DNA of 64,000 nucleotides, from positions 83,724 through 147,723 of the forward strand of contig WTPW01001255.1 in NCBI GenBank assembly GCA_009809945.1, read 5' to 3'. Position 1 is the stretch's first letter, and each line of letters begins with the position of its first letter. The translations under genes and the position numbers were made by a program. Shown here piece by piece: positions 32,798 through 44,648 of this stretch. The notes below the pieces were generated by a model. It had not been told where the DNA came from. It saw only the letters and a list, made by a program, of their open reading frames with translations, and ran no database searches. Origin of the DNA: Gigaspora margarita (taxonomy: Eukaryota > Glomeromycota > Glomeromycetes > Diversisporales > Gigasporaceae).

Positions 32798-33028
32798 TTA
32801 AATGAATATTTTAGTTACGTGCAAAATTACTCGAGGTTCTATTTTAGAATTACCACATTTACATCGCTTATATATTCCCTCCGCTACTTTTTTTACATGT
32901 TTTGCAATATAGGTGTGAATTATGATTGCATTTGTCACAAATCTTACATCTGTGGTTCCAACCCCTAAAGATATGCCACTTTTCGATATAATTTTGTTTG
33001 TTTTCTCGACATTATTCTGATTTTTCAT
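32798..33028 (-). pseudogene. Cys-rich fragment, possible decayed zinc-finger exon
   Basis: The annotated-length frame (76 codons from ATG 33028) ends in a CKCGNSKIEPR motif. The overlapping frame reads WHIFRGWNHRCKICDKCNHN, SHLYCKTCKKSSGGN, with a CxxCxxC...H..YCxxC pattern like the N-terminal zinc module that precedes Glomeromycotina kinases. The better frame has no start and stops quickly. Could be a chance Cys cluster. Confidence 0.3.
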
Positions 33029-33041
33029 TATTATATAATTA

Positions 33042-33690
33042 TTAGAAAATTACTTAATTTACACCAGGTGTATATACACATATCAAGTTTACTAAAATAC
33101 ACCTATGGTGTTGAACACCATGTTACACAAAACTATTAGAATAGCCAATCAAAATTTAAGATCAGGTGCAACATAAAATTTCGATTTTTTGTTTATTTTT
33201 TTAAAAAAAACATTCATATCTCAAAATTTTGCTTATGAAACCACCTTTGAGGCTCTAATAAAAAATATTCCTTACAAAATTTTGTATATACTAATGCCCT
33301 GATAAAATCACAGGTCTCACCCTAACCCTAAAGTAATTAAAATTTATTTTTTGTTTTATAAAATTTTTTTGTTTTTGTTACACAAATTTGCAAATCTAAT
33401 TTACCTATGGTGTTCAACACCATAGGTGCATTTTATAATAATTGTACACACATACTAATTTATTGATTTACGAATTTGTTTAATATATAAATTATAAATG
33501 AAAAATTAGTATAGCTTAAGGTTAGGTAAGGGTAGCTTTAGCGTTAGAAGAGGTTATAGTTTATATTAAAATTTTGCAAGGAATAATTTTTGTTAGAGCC
33601 TCAAAAGCTATTATATAATCAGGATTTTAAGATGTCAAGATATGCGTGTACATACACATAGTGTACAAATAGTGATTGTCTAATTATTAT
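33042..33690. mobile_element. MITE with telomere-like core (outer), interrupted
   Basis: Outer arms 33052-33083 ('taatttacaccaggtgtata') and, inverted, 33641-33687 ('gtgtacaaatagtgattgtc') match each other and the 1282-1531 element ends. The core 33530-33640 has 'aaggttaggtaagggtagc', 'aaaattttgcaaggaataat' and 'gttagagcctcaaaa'. A second MITE is inserted at 33091-33436. Confidence 0.6.
33091..33436. mobile_element. MITE nested in the preceding element
   Basis: TIR 'cacctatggtgttgaacac' at both ends (33100-33118; inverted 33402-33430), each itself a small palindrome 'atggtgttgaacaccat'. The interior (33240-33330) carries the same core as its host, in reverse orientation ('ggctctaataaaaaatattc', 'cttacaaaattttg', 'caccctaaccctaaa'). 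Confidence 0.7.
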
Positions 33691-34867
33691 TAACAAAAAA
33701 AATATATTCGTGGTTAAAATTTATTGCAAATACCTGTAATGTGTAGTACTTGTGGTACTTGTGTTTGTGACCCGTTTACAACCAAATTTATATATAATGA
33801 TAAGCCTCATAAGGAACTAATTTATTCTGCAAGTGCGTACGTACATGTTTATTCAAAAATTTTCTCATCAATCTTGTTACCGTTATGTAACATTGTATGC
33901 TTACCATGTGACTAAAATTTGATATTCTTGATAATGCATATGCTAGATATGTTGTGAAAAGTCGAATATATTTTAGCGAGAGTTATGTAGCACATACGTG
34001 CTAAAACAAATTATGGTAAATAAAATTCTTAGTGAATGAGAAGCAATGCTTTGAATCTAAGATTCAACACAAAAAATATAATTTTATTAATTTTATGGTT
34101 ATATAGGCCTGGGCCAGTTAAGTAGAAAATGAATATTGAAATGTGGGAGAAATATATCAAGCCTTAACCCATAAAAGAGTTCTTTCCACTATGTATTATT
34201 AGCTATGTTAAAATTATTTTTACTATATATTCAAGCACCTATTTTATTTAAAGTACTACTTCTAAAATCACCTTATTATAATAAAAATTTTTTATTTTTC
34301 TTACTAATCTTTTTCATTTCAATACTATGAATTTCAGTAGATACTGTATTATACAAGAACCCCAAGCTATTAGTATATAGATTACAAGAAATTCAAATTT
34401 TTTTATAATAGCTCTAAGCAAACATTTTTACTAATATTAATAAGCATTTTTAGTATATAACTTTTAAAAATTTATTAAAAATAAGCAAATAAATTTTATA
34501 ACTTATATACAAAAAATAATAATAATATAAAAATAAAAAGAGTGTTATTTTATAGTAACCTGTTACCATGGTGATCCTGTGATTAGCCAATCATAGCGAT
34601 CATGTAATTAGCTTGTTTTTTATTAAAGATTTTTTTTAAAATTTTATAATTAAAAATACTATTATTTAAAAAAAAAGAAAAAAAACTTTTGCATAACATA
34701 AAAAAGTAAAAAACAACTTCACAAAACAAAAAAAAAATTACAAACTTGTTATAGCAAAGCTACCAAATCTACCTATTTTTTATTATTTAAAAAAAAAAAC
34801 TTTGCAAAATAATACAAAAACTTTATAAAATAACAATATATAAAAAAAAAAGCTTTGTGACATAATA
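33691..34867. other. Intergenic, no gene seen
   Basis: The 63-codon frame at 33724-33915 has four Cys at its start but no further protein character. The 3' part is A-rich with 'aaaaactttgcaaaataata' units like those at 42020-42130. Confidence 0.5.
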
Positions 34868-35594
34868 TACAGTTCCGGATAGCATAAAATATTCTATTTT
34901 AATAGATTTTTTAAAAGGTGCTTTTAGGCATCTAGGACCCCCAGACATCTAGTATAGAGGTCATACTTGAAATTTTTTAGCAAAAACATCTAAAATTTGA
35001 GAAGCAAAAAACAGTTTTTGGCAATTATCTTGGCATTCAGTGGTCCAATTTGAATGTACTTTTTTTTAAAATGAAGCTCTCAGTGAGGCGCATCTAACAA
35101 AAAAATGTTTATTCAATTCTGTTTACTGAATTAGAAGTTATTAAAGTAAATAGATTTTGTCATTTTTAGCAAATTAGGTCAAAATTGACCAAAATCCAGT
35201 TATGACCTATATAAGAGATGTTTGGGGTCCTAGGCATTTCCTATGAGATACATCTTCTGCAGGGAAATATATATTCCAACCATCCCAATCAATCAAAAAC
35301 TGCAAATATTATATGATACGATTCTGAAGTACTAGGCATATCTGTACTACTTGGATCTTTATTTTCACTAATTAACTTCACACAAAAAAAATTCTAAAAA
35401 ATACTTCATCCAAGTATTGTTCTATATATTTAATTTTTTACACACTTGCAAGACTAATTTATTTTAATTTGTCATATTTACATCATATAGTATTTATTAA
35501 AATGCTATTGTATAACAATTATAAATTTTATTTAAAAAAAAACTATACAATATCAACAAAACCCAAAACCAAGAATATTATCATACTGATGATA

Positions 35595-35901
35595 ACATTA
35601 ACTAGTGTTCCGCACGGATCAGATCAGACAGATATTTTTAAAGATCTGAATCTGATCCAAAATTTCAAATCGGGTCCAAGTATAGATTCGAATCAGTGTT
35701 TAAATATACAGATCCAGATCCTGACCGGATCTGAAGAACTCTTTACATATGAAGAATCAGATCTTTCTGGATCTTTTCGGGACTTTATATGGATCTGAAT
35801 CTGACAAACCGAATCCAGATTCTTGATTTTTGGGATCTGACGAATACGGATCCGGATCAGATCTGGGTCGCGGATCAGGTCTGCGGAATACTAACATTAA
35901 C
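35595..35901. mobile_element. hAT-type MITE with 8-bp TSD
   Basis: A 291-bp element (35603-35893): TAGTGTTCCGCA... / inverse of TAGTATTCCGCAGACC, flanked by exact ACATTAAC (35595-35602, 35894-35901). The interior is full of 'ggatctga'/'gatcagatc' units in both orientations. The 109-codon frame here is an artefact of these repeats. Confidence 0.9.
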
Positions 35902-35902
35902 A

Positions 35903-36262
35903 ACAGTAACTTCACTAATACTTGTTGCTGATTTCATGTCACAAAGCATGCAACGAATATCAACAAAACCCAAAAACCAACAAATATTATCACACTGATG
36001 AAATATTAACATTGGTAACTTTACCAAAACTTGGTAACAATTCCATGTCACAAAAAAACCTAAAAATCTAAACAAGTCAAAGAAAAGAAAAAACATTAAG
36101 TGAATATACAAAAAAAAAGAATAAAAAAAAANAACAACAGTAACTTCACTAATACTTGTTGCTGATTTCATGTCACAAAGCATGCAACGAATATCAACAA
36201 AACCCAAAAACCAACAAATATTATCACACTGATGAAATATTAACATTGGTAACTTTACCAAA
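35903..36262 (+). repeat. Tandem duplication (two near-identical units)
   Basis: About 128 bp from 35903 is repeated at 36134 with no difference seen ('agtaacttcactaatacttg' ... 'taactttaccaaaacttgg'). A degenerate upstream unit (35545-35600) was cut by the hAT MITE. One ambiguous base (36132) at the unit junction. The 140-codon minus-strand frame reads the same peptide twice and is not a gene. Confidence 0.8.
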
Positions 36263-36379
36263 ACTTGGTCCAAGAACCACTGATTCCAGTTTGACAAATT
36301 CTAAAAAAAGCCAAAGAAAAAAAAAAATAGTTAGTAAATATACAAAAAAAAAGAATAAAAAAAAAAAGTAACTAACTAC

Positions 36380-36980
36380 TCACCAAGAGCTACGTTCTAG
36401 CAATTTTCAGATCCAACAAAGCAAGACAAAAAAGCCCTGTATAAAGAAAAAATGTCTAAAAAAATAAAAAAAAATTAATAAAAAACTAAACCTATCAAAA
36501 CCAAATCTATAGTGAAAAAACATATATAACTACTTATAAGAATGCTAGAAAAATTGCAAAGCTATTTTACAAAAATACTAGAGAAACATGTAAGTTCACA
36601 AAAATGCCAGAAAAATCTTACAAAAAAGTTGGAATGTATACAAGACTATTTTACAGAAACATTTTGCAAAATCACTCTATAGAAACATTCTGCAAAACTA
36701 TTTCACAAGTTACTAGGGATGCAAGATCAATTCACAAAATCTAATAGTAGCACCAACCCAACAATGACAATGATACTAACGATGATACCAATGACTACAA
36801 GATACTAGCAACTACAAGATACTAGCAATGACAAGACACCAATGACACCAATGGCAAAAAGAAACAAGCTAAAAAAAAAAATTAATAACAAGCAAAAAAA
36901 AAACAAAATACTGTAATAAAAAAAACTAATAATTATTAATCTTTGATAATTATTGTTTATATAGAGAGGTGTAGGATGAA
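36380..36980. repeat. A-rich low-complexity tract
   Basis: Degenerate units such as 'tttacaaaaatactagagaaaca' and 'gatactagcaa'. No coding frame. Confidence 0.6.
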
Positions 36981-37360
36981 CTAACCCTGATCTAGCATTA
37001 TCAGCAAATTTAATAGGGCATAATATTACGAAATAATTTATGACCTGTAAAAATAGCGTAATATATAGTAAGATATTTCGAAAACTTGCGAAATAATAAA
37101 TTACGAAATATTACTTAAGATAATACAAAATATTACGTAAGATATTTCGCAATGTTTCAAAATATACTGAGTAATATTATGAAACATTTATGGACAGTAA
37201 ATTAAATCGCATTAATTCGCAACAAAGTGCACATTGGACTATTATCACAAAATATTTTAAGTAGCTATATAACAATATATAATGTATAATCATTTTATAT
37301 TGATTAAAATTAAACGTTATACATTGATTAACTTATTATAAATCGATATATATCTATAAT

Positions 37361-37995
37361 TTTTTTTTTTTCCCCCTTCACTTCTAATCCCAAGTGATGT
37401 ACACCAACTAACCATCAAACCCAAATGTTTTTATGTTAATGGGGCGCAGTTGCTCACGCTTCCACTTGTAGTTAGGCCATATCCAAACCAACTCTGTGGT
37501 AAGGGCATATTCCTTAAACCACTATCACTAACTATCCAGACCCAACAATTATATACACATATTGTACTATTTTCAGACGCATTTATCCTTGGTTCGCATA
37601 GCCAGCCCTGGCAAATCCAAGTCCAGATGGGGTGTGTCCGTCATATAGACATCCCGGGTCCCTGTATCTCGTGGTGTTTCAGTTCCACCTATGTCCGTCT
37701 AGACCAGTCCTTGCTTTGCCGCTTATCCGTTAGAAGTTGCACCGGCATCTTGACTCCCACGAAGAGCCCTAACCATCGTTACAGGTCGGAAAACCACTGG
37801 TACTATTGTCAACGGGCCGGATCACCACCACCGACATACTGTTACACAATCTTCACAGCTTTATGGCTAAGTAGGTGACTTCGGTTATTCCAAATCGGGT
37901 CCTAACACAAATTCAAATCTGCCCTTAGACGGAATTGAACTGGCAACCTTCGATTGGTGACCTTGAAGCTTAACCGCTAAGCTATCAACCCTAAG
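37361..37995 (-). mobile_element. tRNA-derived SINE, copy 3 (permuted modules)
   Basis: Minus strand. Head with box A-like 'atagcttagcggttaagctt' and box B-like 'gccagttcaattcc', then module M2 ('ggacccgatttggaataacc') directly after the head, and module M1 ('ggaactgaaacacc', 'acagggacccgggatgtc') about 230 bp later: the opposite order to copies 1 and 2. It has an extra unique 3' body and a tail shown as T's at 37361-37371. Flanking duplication 'atcgatatatatctataat' (37342-37360, 37996-38014). The 142-codon plus-strand frame inside is not a gene. Confidence 0.85.
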
Positions 37996-38339
37996 ATCGA
38001 TATATATCTATAATAGATAAATAATTAAAATATAAATTGTTATACATCTGCTAATCGATAGTTAACATATTTATTATGCCGTGAAGCGCCACCCATCTTA
38101 TTTTGTTTTTTATTTTTTAAATTATAGTAGTAGTTTTGAAATTGTTAGAAATATTTCAATATATTTTAGAACTATAAAACCAAGCCGGACTAGTAGATCT
38201 GTAACCTGGGTCATACCAAGCACGCATTGGACTATATTTTTGAATTGTTTTGAAATTTTGTATTATGTATCAAAATTAATCTAAAATTTTGTATTATATG
38301 ATCAGATTAGATCTTTTGTTTATAAATTAGATCATCTAC

Positions 38340-39112
38340 ATTGTTTTTTTTTCGTTTCATTTTGTTTTTTTATTTTTATTTTGTTTTTTTTGTTTTTGTT
38401 TTGTTTTTTTTGTTTTTTTTTATTTATTTTTTTAATTTTTTTTCATTTTATTTGGCACTTTACAAGAACACCAGCCCTTTGCAAGAAAACCAACAATTTT
38501 TTGGCACTATGCAAGAACACCAATATGACTTTACAAGCCAACTCAAACTTCTAACACTTTGCAAGAACCCTTCTAAATCTTCAAGAATGCTTCTTTAGGG
38601 AAATAATTTAGTTAGGTGCAAGTTTTCACAAGTTTTTGCTTATTTATTTTTTTGTTTGATAATTTTTTTTTTGTTTTTTTTTTAAAATTTTTTTATTAAT
38701 CTATTTTATTCCAGTACTTTGTGAGAACACGCTTCTTTAGAGAAATAATTTAGTTAGATGCAAGTATTCGCAAGTTTTTACAAGTTAACCTAGCACTTTA
38801 CAAAACACAACTAGGTTTCGACAATTTCTGAATTTGAACTCTTATTTTAGAGAAATAGAAATTTGGGACTTCATTTATTTTTTTTTATTAAGTTTGTTTA
38901 CATATTTTGTTTTTAGTTTTTTTTTTTACTTATTTTTTTACTTTTATTTTATTTTATTTATTTCTAACTTTCTTTGAAACTTTGAAAGAATCAACGTGGC
39001 TTTCCAGCACTTTACAAGAACACCAACTCTAACTTCTCTGCCACTTTGCAAGAACATACAAGATTCTCTAACAATTTGCAAAAACTCCTACACTTCTAAA
39101 AAATAGTTTTTT
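38340..39112. repeat. T-rich tract with 'cactttgcaagaaca' units
   Basis: Long T runs alternate with irregular copies of 'cactttrcaagaaca(c/a)'. No gene; the 85-codon frame is poly-Phe low-complexity. Confidence 0.6.
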
Positions 39113-39785
39113 TCACTTCTCTACTATTTTTTAGAAAGTAGCAAATATAAGTGAAAAGAAATAATAGCTAATGGCAGGTAAAAAAATAAGTGTGTAGATC
39201 CAGTATTATGTGACAAAGTATGAAGGTAGTTTAAAATATTACTATTTTTTTGTTTTTATTTTTTTTTATTTTTTTACTTCTTTACTATTTTTAAGAAGTA
39301 GTGAATATAAGCAAATTTAATCAAATATAAGAGAATATAATCGAATATAAGCAAATATAAGTGTGTGTAGAGCTAGTATTATATGATGAAGAGTGAAAAT
39401 AGTTTACAATATTATTATTTTTTTGGTTTTATTTTTTTGTTATTTTTTACTTCTCTATTATTTTTAGAAAGTAGCGAATATAAGCGAATATAGAATATAA
39501 TTGAATATAAGCGAATATAAGTGTGTAGAGCTAGTATTATACGATGAAGAGTGAAAGTAGTTTACAATATTATTATTTTTTTGGTTTCATTTTTTTTGTT
39601 ATTTTTTACTTCTCTACTATTTTTAGGAAGTAGCGAATATAAGTAAATATAATAGTTAAAACAAAGAAGAGAAATAATAGCTAACTGCAGGGTAAGAAAA
39701 TAAGTATTTAGAGCTAGTATTATGTAATGAAGTGTGAAGTAGTTTAAAATATTACTATTTTTTCATTTTTATTTTTTTTTCAGTT
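39113..39785 (+). repeat. Tandem repeat, about 165-bp unit, four copies
   Basis: Each unit: 'acttctctactatttttaga', 'agtagcgaatataag', a variable run of 'gaatataagc' words, 'gtgtagagctagtattat', 'gatgaagagtgaa', 'agtttaaaatattactattt' and a T run. The inner 'gaatataag' copy number varies between units. Confidence 0.75.
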
Positions 39786-40485
39786 TCAGTTTTTTTTAGT
39801 TTTATTTTTTTTTTGTTGTAAAAAATGTATAATAATATATAATAAATAAAATATATTTAATTTAAAATATAATATATAATAATAATAAATAAAAAAATAT
39901 AAAACTTTATATTAAATTGCAAAACCTTGCAAAAACATGTGAAAACCTGTAAAACGTTTAAAAATAAGTATATAGTATAATAGTATCGATTATTACTGAT
40001 TATTACCAATTACTATTTTTATCGATAGTTCTCCTTAAGGGGTATTTAAATGCACATTGTTGCGACTTATTTCGAATTATTACGATGTAATATTGTGTAA
40101 TTTTTTACGTATATATTTCATAATATTCCGTAATTGAAAATTGTGAAAGATATCGCGTTGATTCGAAATTCTTGTACAAGTTTTCAGGCTATAATAACTT
40201 ATGTAAGATTACGTTTATATAATTTGCTGATGATTGATATGCTGAGTGGGAGATATATCTTCCAAGAAGATGCATTTCTCGTGAGAGATGTCTATAATTT
40301 CCTTTTTTAAAAATAGTATAATATGGTAAAAAATTATTAAATACTAAAACCCTCTTAAAAATTAATAGTTTGTAACTAAAACTATATTTCTGTAAAAAGA
40401 TTTTCTTTTATTTTTATTTTTAACAATATTATATTAGTTTAAACTTTGTGTATTTTATACATAAATTAAAATTTGGTAACTAATC
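39786..40485. other. No gene; right inner arm of the 7.1-kb element
   Basis: AT-rich. 40040-40245 is the inverted partner of 36985-37240. Confidence 0.5.
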
Positions 40486-41552
40486 TATATCAGTCAACTG
40501 ATTTGTTATACTATTTATGACTAAGTTTTTTGTTATATATAAATTTATAAAAAAAACATATAAAATTACTATAAGCTTTGATTTCATGATATTTCTTCCC
40601 CTGCATATTAACTTAAAATTAAATTTTCAGGAATATAAAACAAGAGAAGAAGAAAAAATTGAGCTTGAAAATCAGATTAAAATTTTGCTAATTTTGTACA
40701 AAACAAAAATGTAACTTCACCAAAAACAAATATTTACCAATTTTAAGATAAAAAGTAAATGTAAAAACATGCTCTAAACAACTTTACTTAGGCAACGGAA
40801 GTAGGTTACCTTGTAAGAAAAGTGGGTTATCTATATACTAAAGTTAAAATTTATCGTTTTTCTTGATCGTTCTTTTTCCTTATTAGGTAACCTACTTTGG
40901 GCTCTTAAGCAAAGTTGTTCAGCATGTAATTTTACATTATATTTAAGATTGAAACGTGCTTTTTGGACCTTTTACTAAGTGAAAAATGGGTTTAAAGTTA
41001 GAAAAAAATTTTTTCTAAAAAATTTTTTTTAAAAAAAATTTTTTCTAACTTTAACCCTATTTTTTACTTAGTAAAAGGTCTGAAAAGCATGTTTTAACCT
41101 TAAATATAATGTAAAATTACATGCCAAACAACTTTGCTTAAGAGCCCAAAGTAGGTTATCTAATAAGGAAAAAAGTTCAATCAAGAAAAATGATAAATTT
41201 TAACTTTAGTACATAGATAACCCACTTTTCTTACAAGGTAACCTATTTCTGTCACCTAAGTAAAGTTGTTCAGTGCATGCTTTTACATATGCTTCTAATC
41301 TTAAAATTGGTAAATATTTGTTTTTGGCGAAGTTACATTTTTGTTTTGTACAAAACCGGCAAAATTTTAATTTGATTTTTAAGCTCAATTTTTTTTCTCC
41401 CCTTGTTCTATATTCCTGAAAAATTTAATTTTAAGTTAATATATAGGGGAAGAAACATTATGAAATCAAAGCTTATAGTAATTTTATATATTTTTTTTAT
41501 AAATTTTATATGTAAAAAATTTTTATGTAACATATCAGCTAACTGATATATA
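40486..41552. repeat. 1.07-kb foldback
   Basis: Arms (40486-41018, 41019-41552) are complementary along most of their length, for example 'caaagcttatagtaatttta' against 40561-40580, and 'taacctactttgggctctta' with its inverse near 41130-41150. Centre near 41019 in an A/T tract. Ends 'tatcag(t/c)' beside TA. Frames at 40517-40714 and 41206-41388 are mirror images of the same noncoding arm. Confidence 0.8.
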
Positions 41553-42019
41553 TATTTTGTGAAAATCCTAAACATTTCTCATATAGGTTATAACTGGATT
41601 TGACCAATTTTACTAAAAATAACAAAATATATTTTTTTAAATAACTTTTGTTCTGGTAATCAGATTGAATAAACTTTTTTTTTGTTAGATACACCTCACT
41701 GAGGGCTTCATTTAAAAAAAGTTTATTCAAATTGAACTACTGAATACCAAGATAATTGCCAAAAACTGTTTTTTTTTACTTCTCAAATTTTAGAGGTTTT
41801 TGCTAAAAAATAAAGTATGATATCTGTACTAGATGTCTAGGGTCCTATTTTGTATTATATTAGTTGGACCAATTAAAATTAAATATAAAATTCTAAATTT
41901 GGCATTTTTAGTAGTTTTTAGTAAAAAGTGGATATTTTATACTATTTTTACTTAAATTTGGTGCTTTTTTAATAATAAAATAAAAAGTGAATATTTTATG
42001 CTGTCTGGAACTATAGCAT

Positions 42020-42146
42020 AAAAAAAAGCTTTGCAAACAATACATTATAAAAAAAAAACTTCATAAAATAATATAGTATAAAAAAAAAAACTTTGCAAAA
42101 TACTATAGTAAAAAAAAAAACTTTATCAAATAATATATTATATAAA
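42020..42146. repeat. A-rich repeat bordering the 7.1-kb element
   Basis: 'aaaaaaaaactttgcaaaat' units, also present left of the element at 34780-34860, consistent with insertion into one A-rich array. Confidence 0.5.
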
Positions 42147-42668
42147 GTCCTCTGGGTGATAACGTAGTGGTTAACACTCTGAGAATATAAATCGAAAGTT
42201 TGCTAGCAAAAATAAGATAAGCCATCTAGAGAACTGAAACACTGCAGAATACAGAAACCCAGGACATCTCCGAATGGACCTATAATGACAAGAAGCCCTT
42301 ATATATTGTAGCTTTGATATGGGCTATATTAGGATCCTGATTGAAATAACCAAAGTCACAAGATATAGTATGAAAATCTTGTCATACAAACTTGTAGTAC
42401 CAAAAAATAAGGGTACAATCCTTCGTTATCTTCTAGCTCTCTGGCGCTGGTGCAGTACGCTATTCTTAGGGACCCATGAGGTATCTGGCAAAAGTTAGCA
42501 CTCAGAACTTTTAGGAGTCTATCCTTTAAAGGATAATTTGGTAATATGAACAATCAAGTTAGGGGTAGGAGTTCAATAGTGAGAGCTCGATAGTGGTGAT
42601 TGAATATGCTAACTATCTGAATTAAAAGTGAAATAATCTGATAAGGCGTTACGATAGTCAAAAAAAAA
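42147..42668 (+). mobile_element. tRNA-derived SINE, copy 2 (damaged head)
   Basis: Same order as copy 1: head with 'gataacgtagtggttaacac', M1 ('gaactgaaacac', 'acagaaacccaggacatc'), M2 ('gattgaaataaccaaagtca'), A-rich tail at 42660. The box B region is missing after 'cgaaagtttgctagc', so this copy should lack a full pol III promoter. Flanking duplication 'atattatataaa' exact (42135-42146, 42669-42680). Confidence 0.85.
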
Positions 42669-42699
42669 ATATTATATAAATATAAAAAAAAAAATATAT

Positions 42700-43700
42700 A
42701 TATATATATAAAGAATCCTTGAAAGAACTACAAAAAATATTAGGAAAAACTATTGGAAGAACCAGAAGAATCTTTGAAAAAACTTTAAAAAATTCTTAGA
42801 AGAACTACTAAAAATCTTTGGAAGAACTACAAAAAAGCTTTGGAAGAACTATAAAGAATCTTAAAAGAACTACAAAGAATCATTAAAAGAACCATAAAAA
42901 ATAATAATGAACCAATACTAAAAATGATAAAAAACCAATACCAAAACCAATAAACTTCTCAAAAGAATCTACCAAAAGCAACAAATTTGCTAAAATAACC
43001 CAAAAAAATAACAAAGAATTTATAAAAAACTTAACAAAAAGCTTATGGTACTAGAAAATCTACCAAAACTAACAAAAAACTTACTAAAAGAACTTACTAA
43101 AAATGACAAAGAACCTATTAAATAAATACTAAAAAATAACAAACTTGCTAAAAATCTCACCAAAAACAACAAATTTACTAAAAAAATAACAAAAAACCTA
43201 CTAAACAAACCTGCTAAAAAATGTCAAATTACTAGAAAACTCAATGAAAGCTTACTAGAAAAGTCACAAAAGAACCTATTAAAAAACAACTAACTGAACC
43301 TACTAAAAGAATTCACAAAAAAACAATGAATTTTCTATAAAAAATGATAAAGTTATTGAACAACCATACTAAAAAATAATGAATTTACTAGAAAACCCAC
43401 TAAAAATAACAATAAACTTGCCAGAAAAACCCACTAAAACCCAACAAAAAATCTATTAAATCTATAAAAGAACCTCAAAAAATGATAAAAAACTTGGCAG
43501 AAGAACTTAATAAAAAAACTACTGAATCACCAAAATAACAAGATTTGACAATCTAAATGCAACTTCACAAGATTTCAATTACTATTTTAATAATAGCACC
43601 AACAACAGCACCAATGAAAGTTTAGCAATAGCTCTAATGACAACTCTAGCAATGACTATAGCAATAACTTCAAAATAACAACCAAAAAAAATATTGTATT
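42700..43700. repeat. A-rich degenerate repeat field
   Basis: Irregular units: 'aagaactacaaaaaa' in the first 250 bp, then 'aacttactaaaaac'-type units. No frame is protein-like on either strand. Confidence 0.6.
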
Positions 43701-44640
43701 AAAAAAAAAAATAGATCATCTTATATAATCACCAATCTCAAATATATAAAGATCATATGGCAATGGGGTTGCTATTGTATTTTTGCCTTAAAATAAAAAG
43801 TAAAATAAATTAATAAAAAATAAAATAAATTAAAAAATAAATAAAAAATTAAATAAAAAAATTAAAAAAAGATCAAATAAAAAAACCAAGAAAATTTTTT
43901 ACATATGAATATTATTTTACAATTAATTTTTTTATTATAACAATTTTTTAAAATAATCTTATAGTAGACAATGCCCTATTAGTACCAAAATATATATATC
44001 TGCAATCTTTAACTGTTTTAAATTTAGTTAAGAATATGCAAATTAAAAGTCTAACCTTTTTAAAATTTTGAATAATTTCTACACAATCTAAAATCTTATA
44101 TTTAAAAAAGTTATTAAGCTAGCTATGCTAATAACTTAGAAATTCTATTATATATATTATTTAAAGAAAAATTTTTTAAATCTTAATAGGATTATGAAGC
44201 CTGCTTTAGTTATTTGATCCAACTAGTCACAAAGATATTTATAAATGGTAGTGATTTTATTAACAGTTTTAATTATATTATTTACTATTGTTAGAATTTG
44301 CTATTTTTTAATAACAAATATAGCATTTTATAATATAAATTCTGCGTTAATTTTTCTATATATATATTAAGTTTTGCAATAAGTTGCTTTTTGATAACAT
44401 ATATAGCAAAGCATATAGTAATAAAAATTAGATAAAAAGTTATTAACACAAATATCAAAAATAGTACAATTTAATGCTTTTAGGTTCAAGTCTAGATTTG
44501 GTCTGGTCCAGTCTAGTCTGGGTTTAGACCCAGACTCAAATGTTTAAATTTTACTAAATTTCAAACTTAGATCAAACTTAAACTCAATTATAAGTTTGAA
44601 CTAGATCTGATTAAAAGCTTGCAAACTAGTTTGAGGCTAA
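43701..44640. other. Intergenic, no gene seen
   Basis: AT-rich. 44490-44640 has 'gtctggtccagtctagtctg' and loosely repeated 'aaacttagatcaaactta' words without clear ends. Confidence 0.4.
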
Positions 44641-44648
44641 ATTATATA

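Larger units (their letters stand above)
34868..42015. mobile_element. 7.1-kb TA-flanked inverted-repeat element
   Basis: The left end 34870 (CAGTTCCGGATAGCATAAAA) and right end 42013 (inverse of TAGTTCCAGACAGCATAAAA) are flanked by TA. The arms extend about 400 bp: 34870-35240 and 41570-42013 share 'aaaatttgagaag', 'gtttttggcaattatcttgg', 'ctcagtgagg' and 'tatctaacaaaaaaa'. A second inverted pair lies inside (36985-37240 with 40040-40245: 'atcagcaaattta', 'ttcgcaacaaagtgca'). The left interior is A-rich, the right T-rich. It contains an hAT MITE, tandem duplications, a SINE and a 1.07-kb foldback. No transposase found. A fragment of the arm recurs at 56455-56545. Confidence 0.65.

Noticed and set aside
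35875-36297. 140-codon minus-strand frame with an internal repeat peptide
   Set aside because: The peptide repeats because the DNA is a recent tandem duplication; no family resemblance.
37450-37878. 142-codon open frame on the plus strand
   Set aside because: It lies wholly inside the minus-strand SINE copy 3; the higher G/C content of the SINE explains its length.
36902-43700. CRISPR-like or prokaryotic repeat arrays
   Set aside because: Repeats are degenerate A/T-rich minisatellites without spacers; the DNA is eukaryotic.
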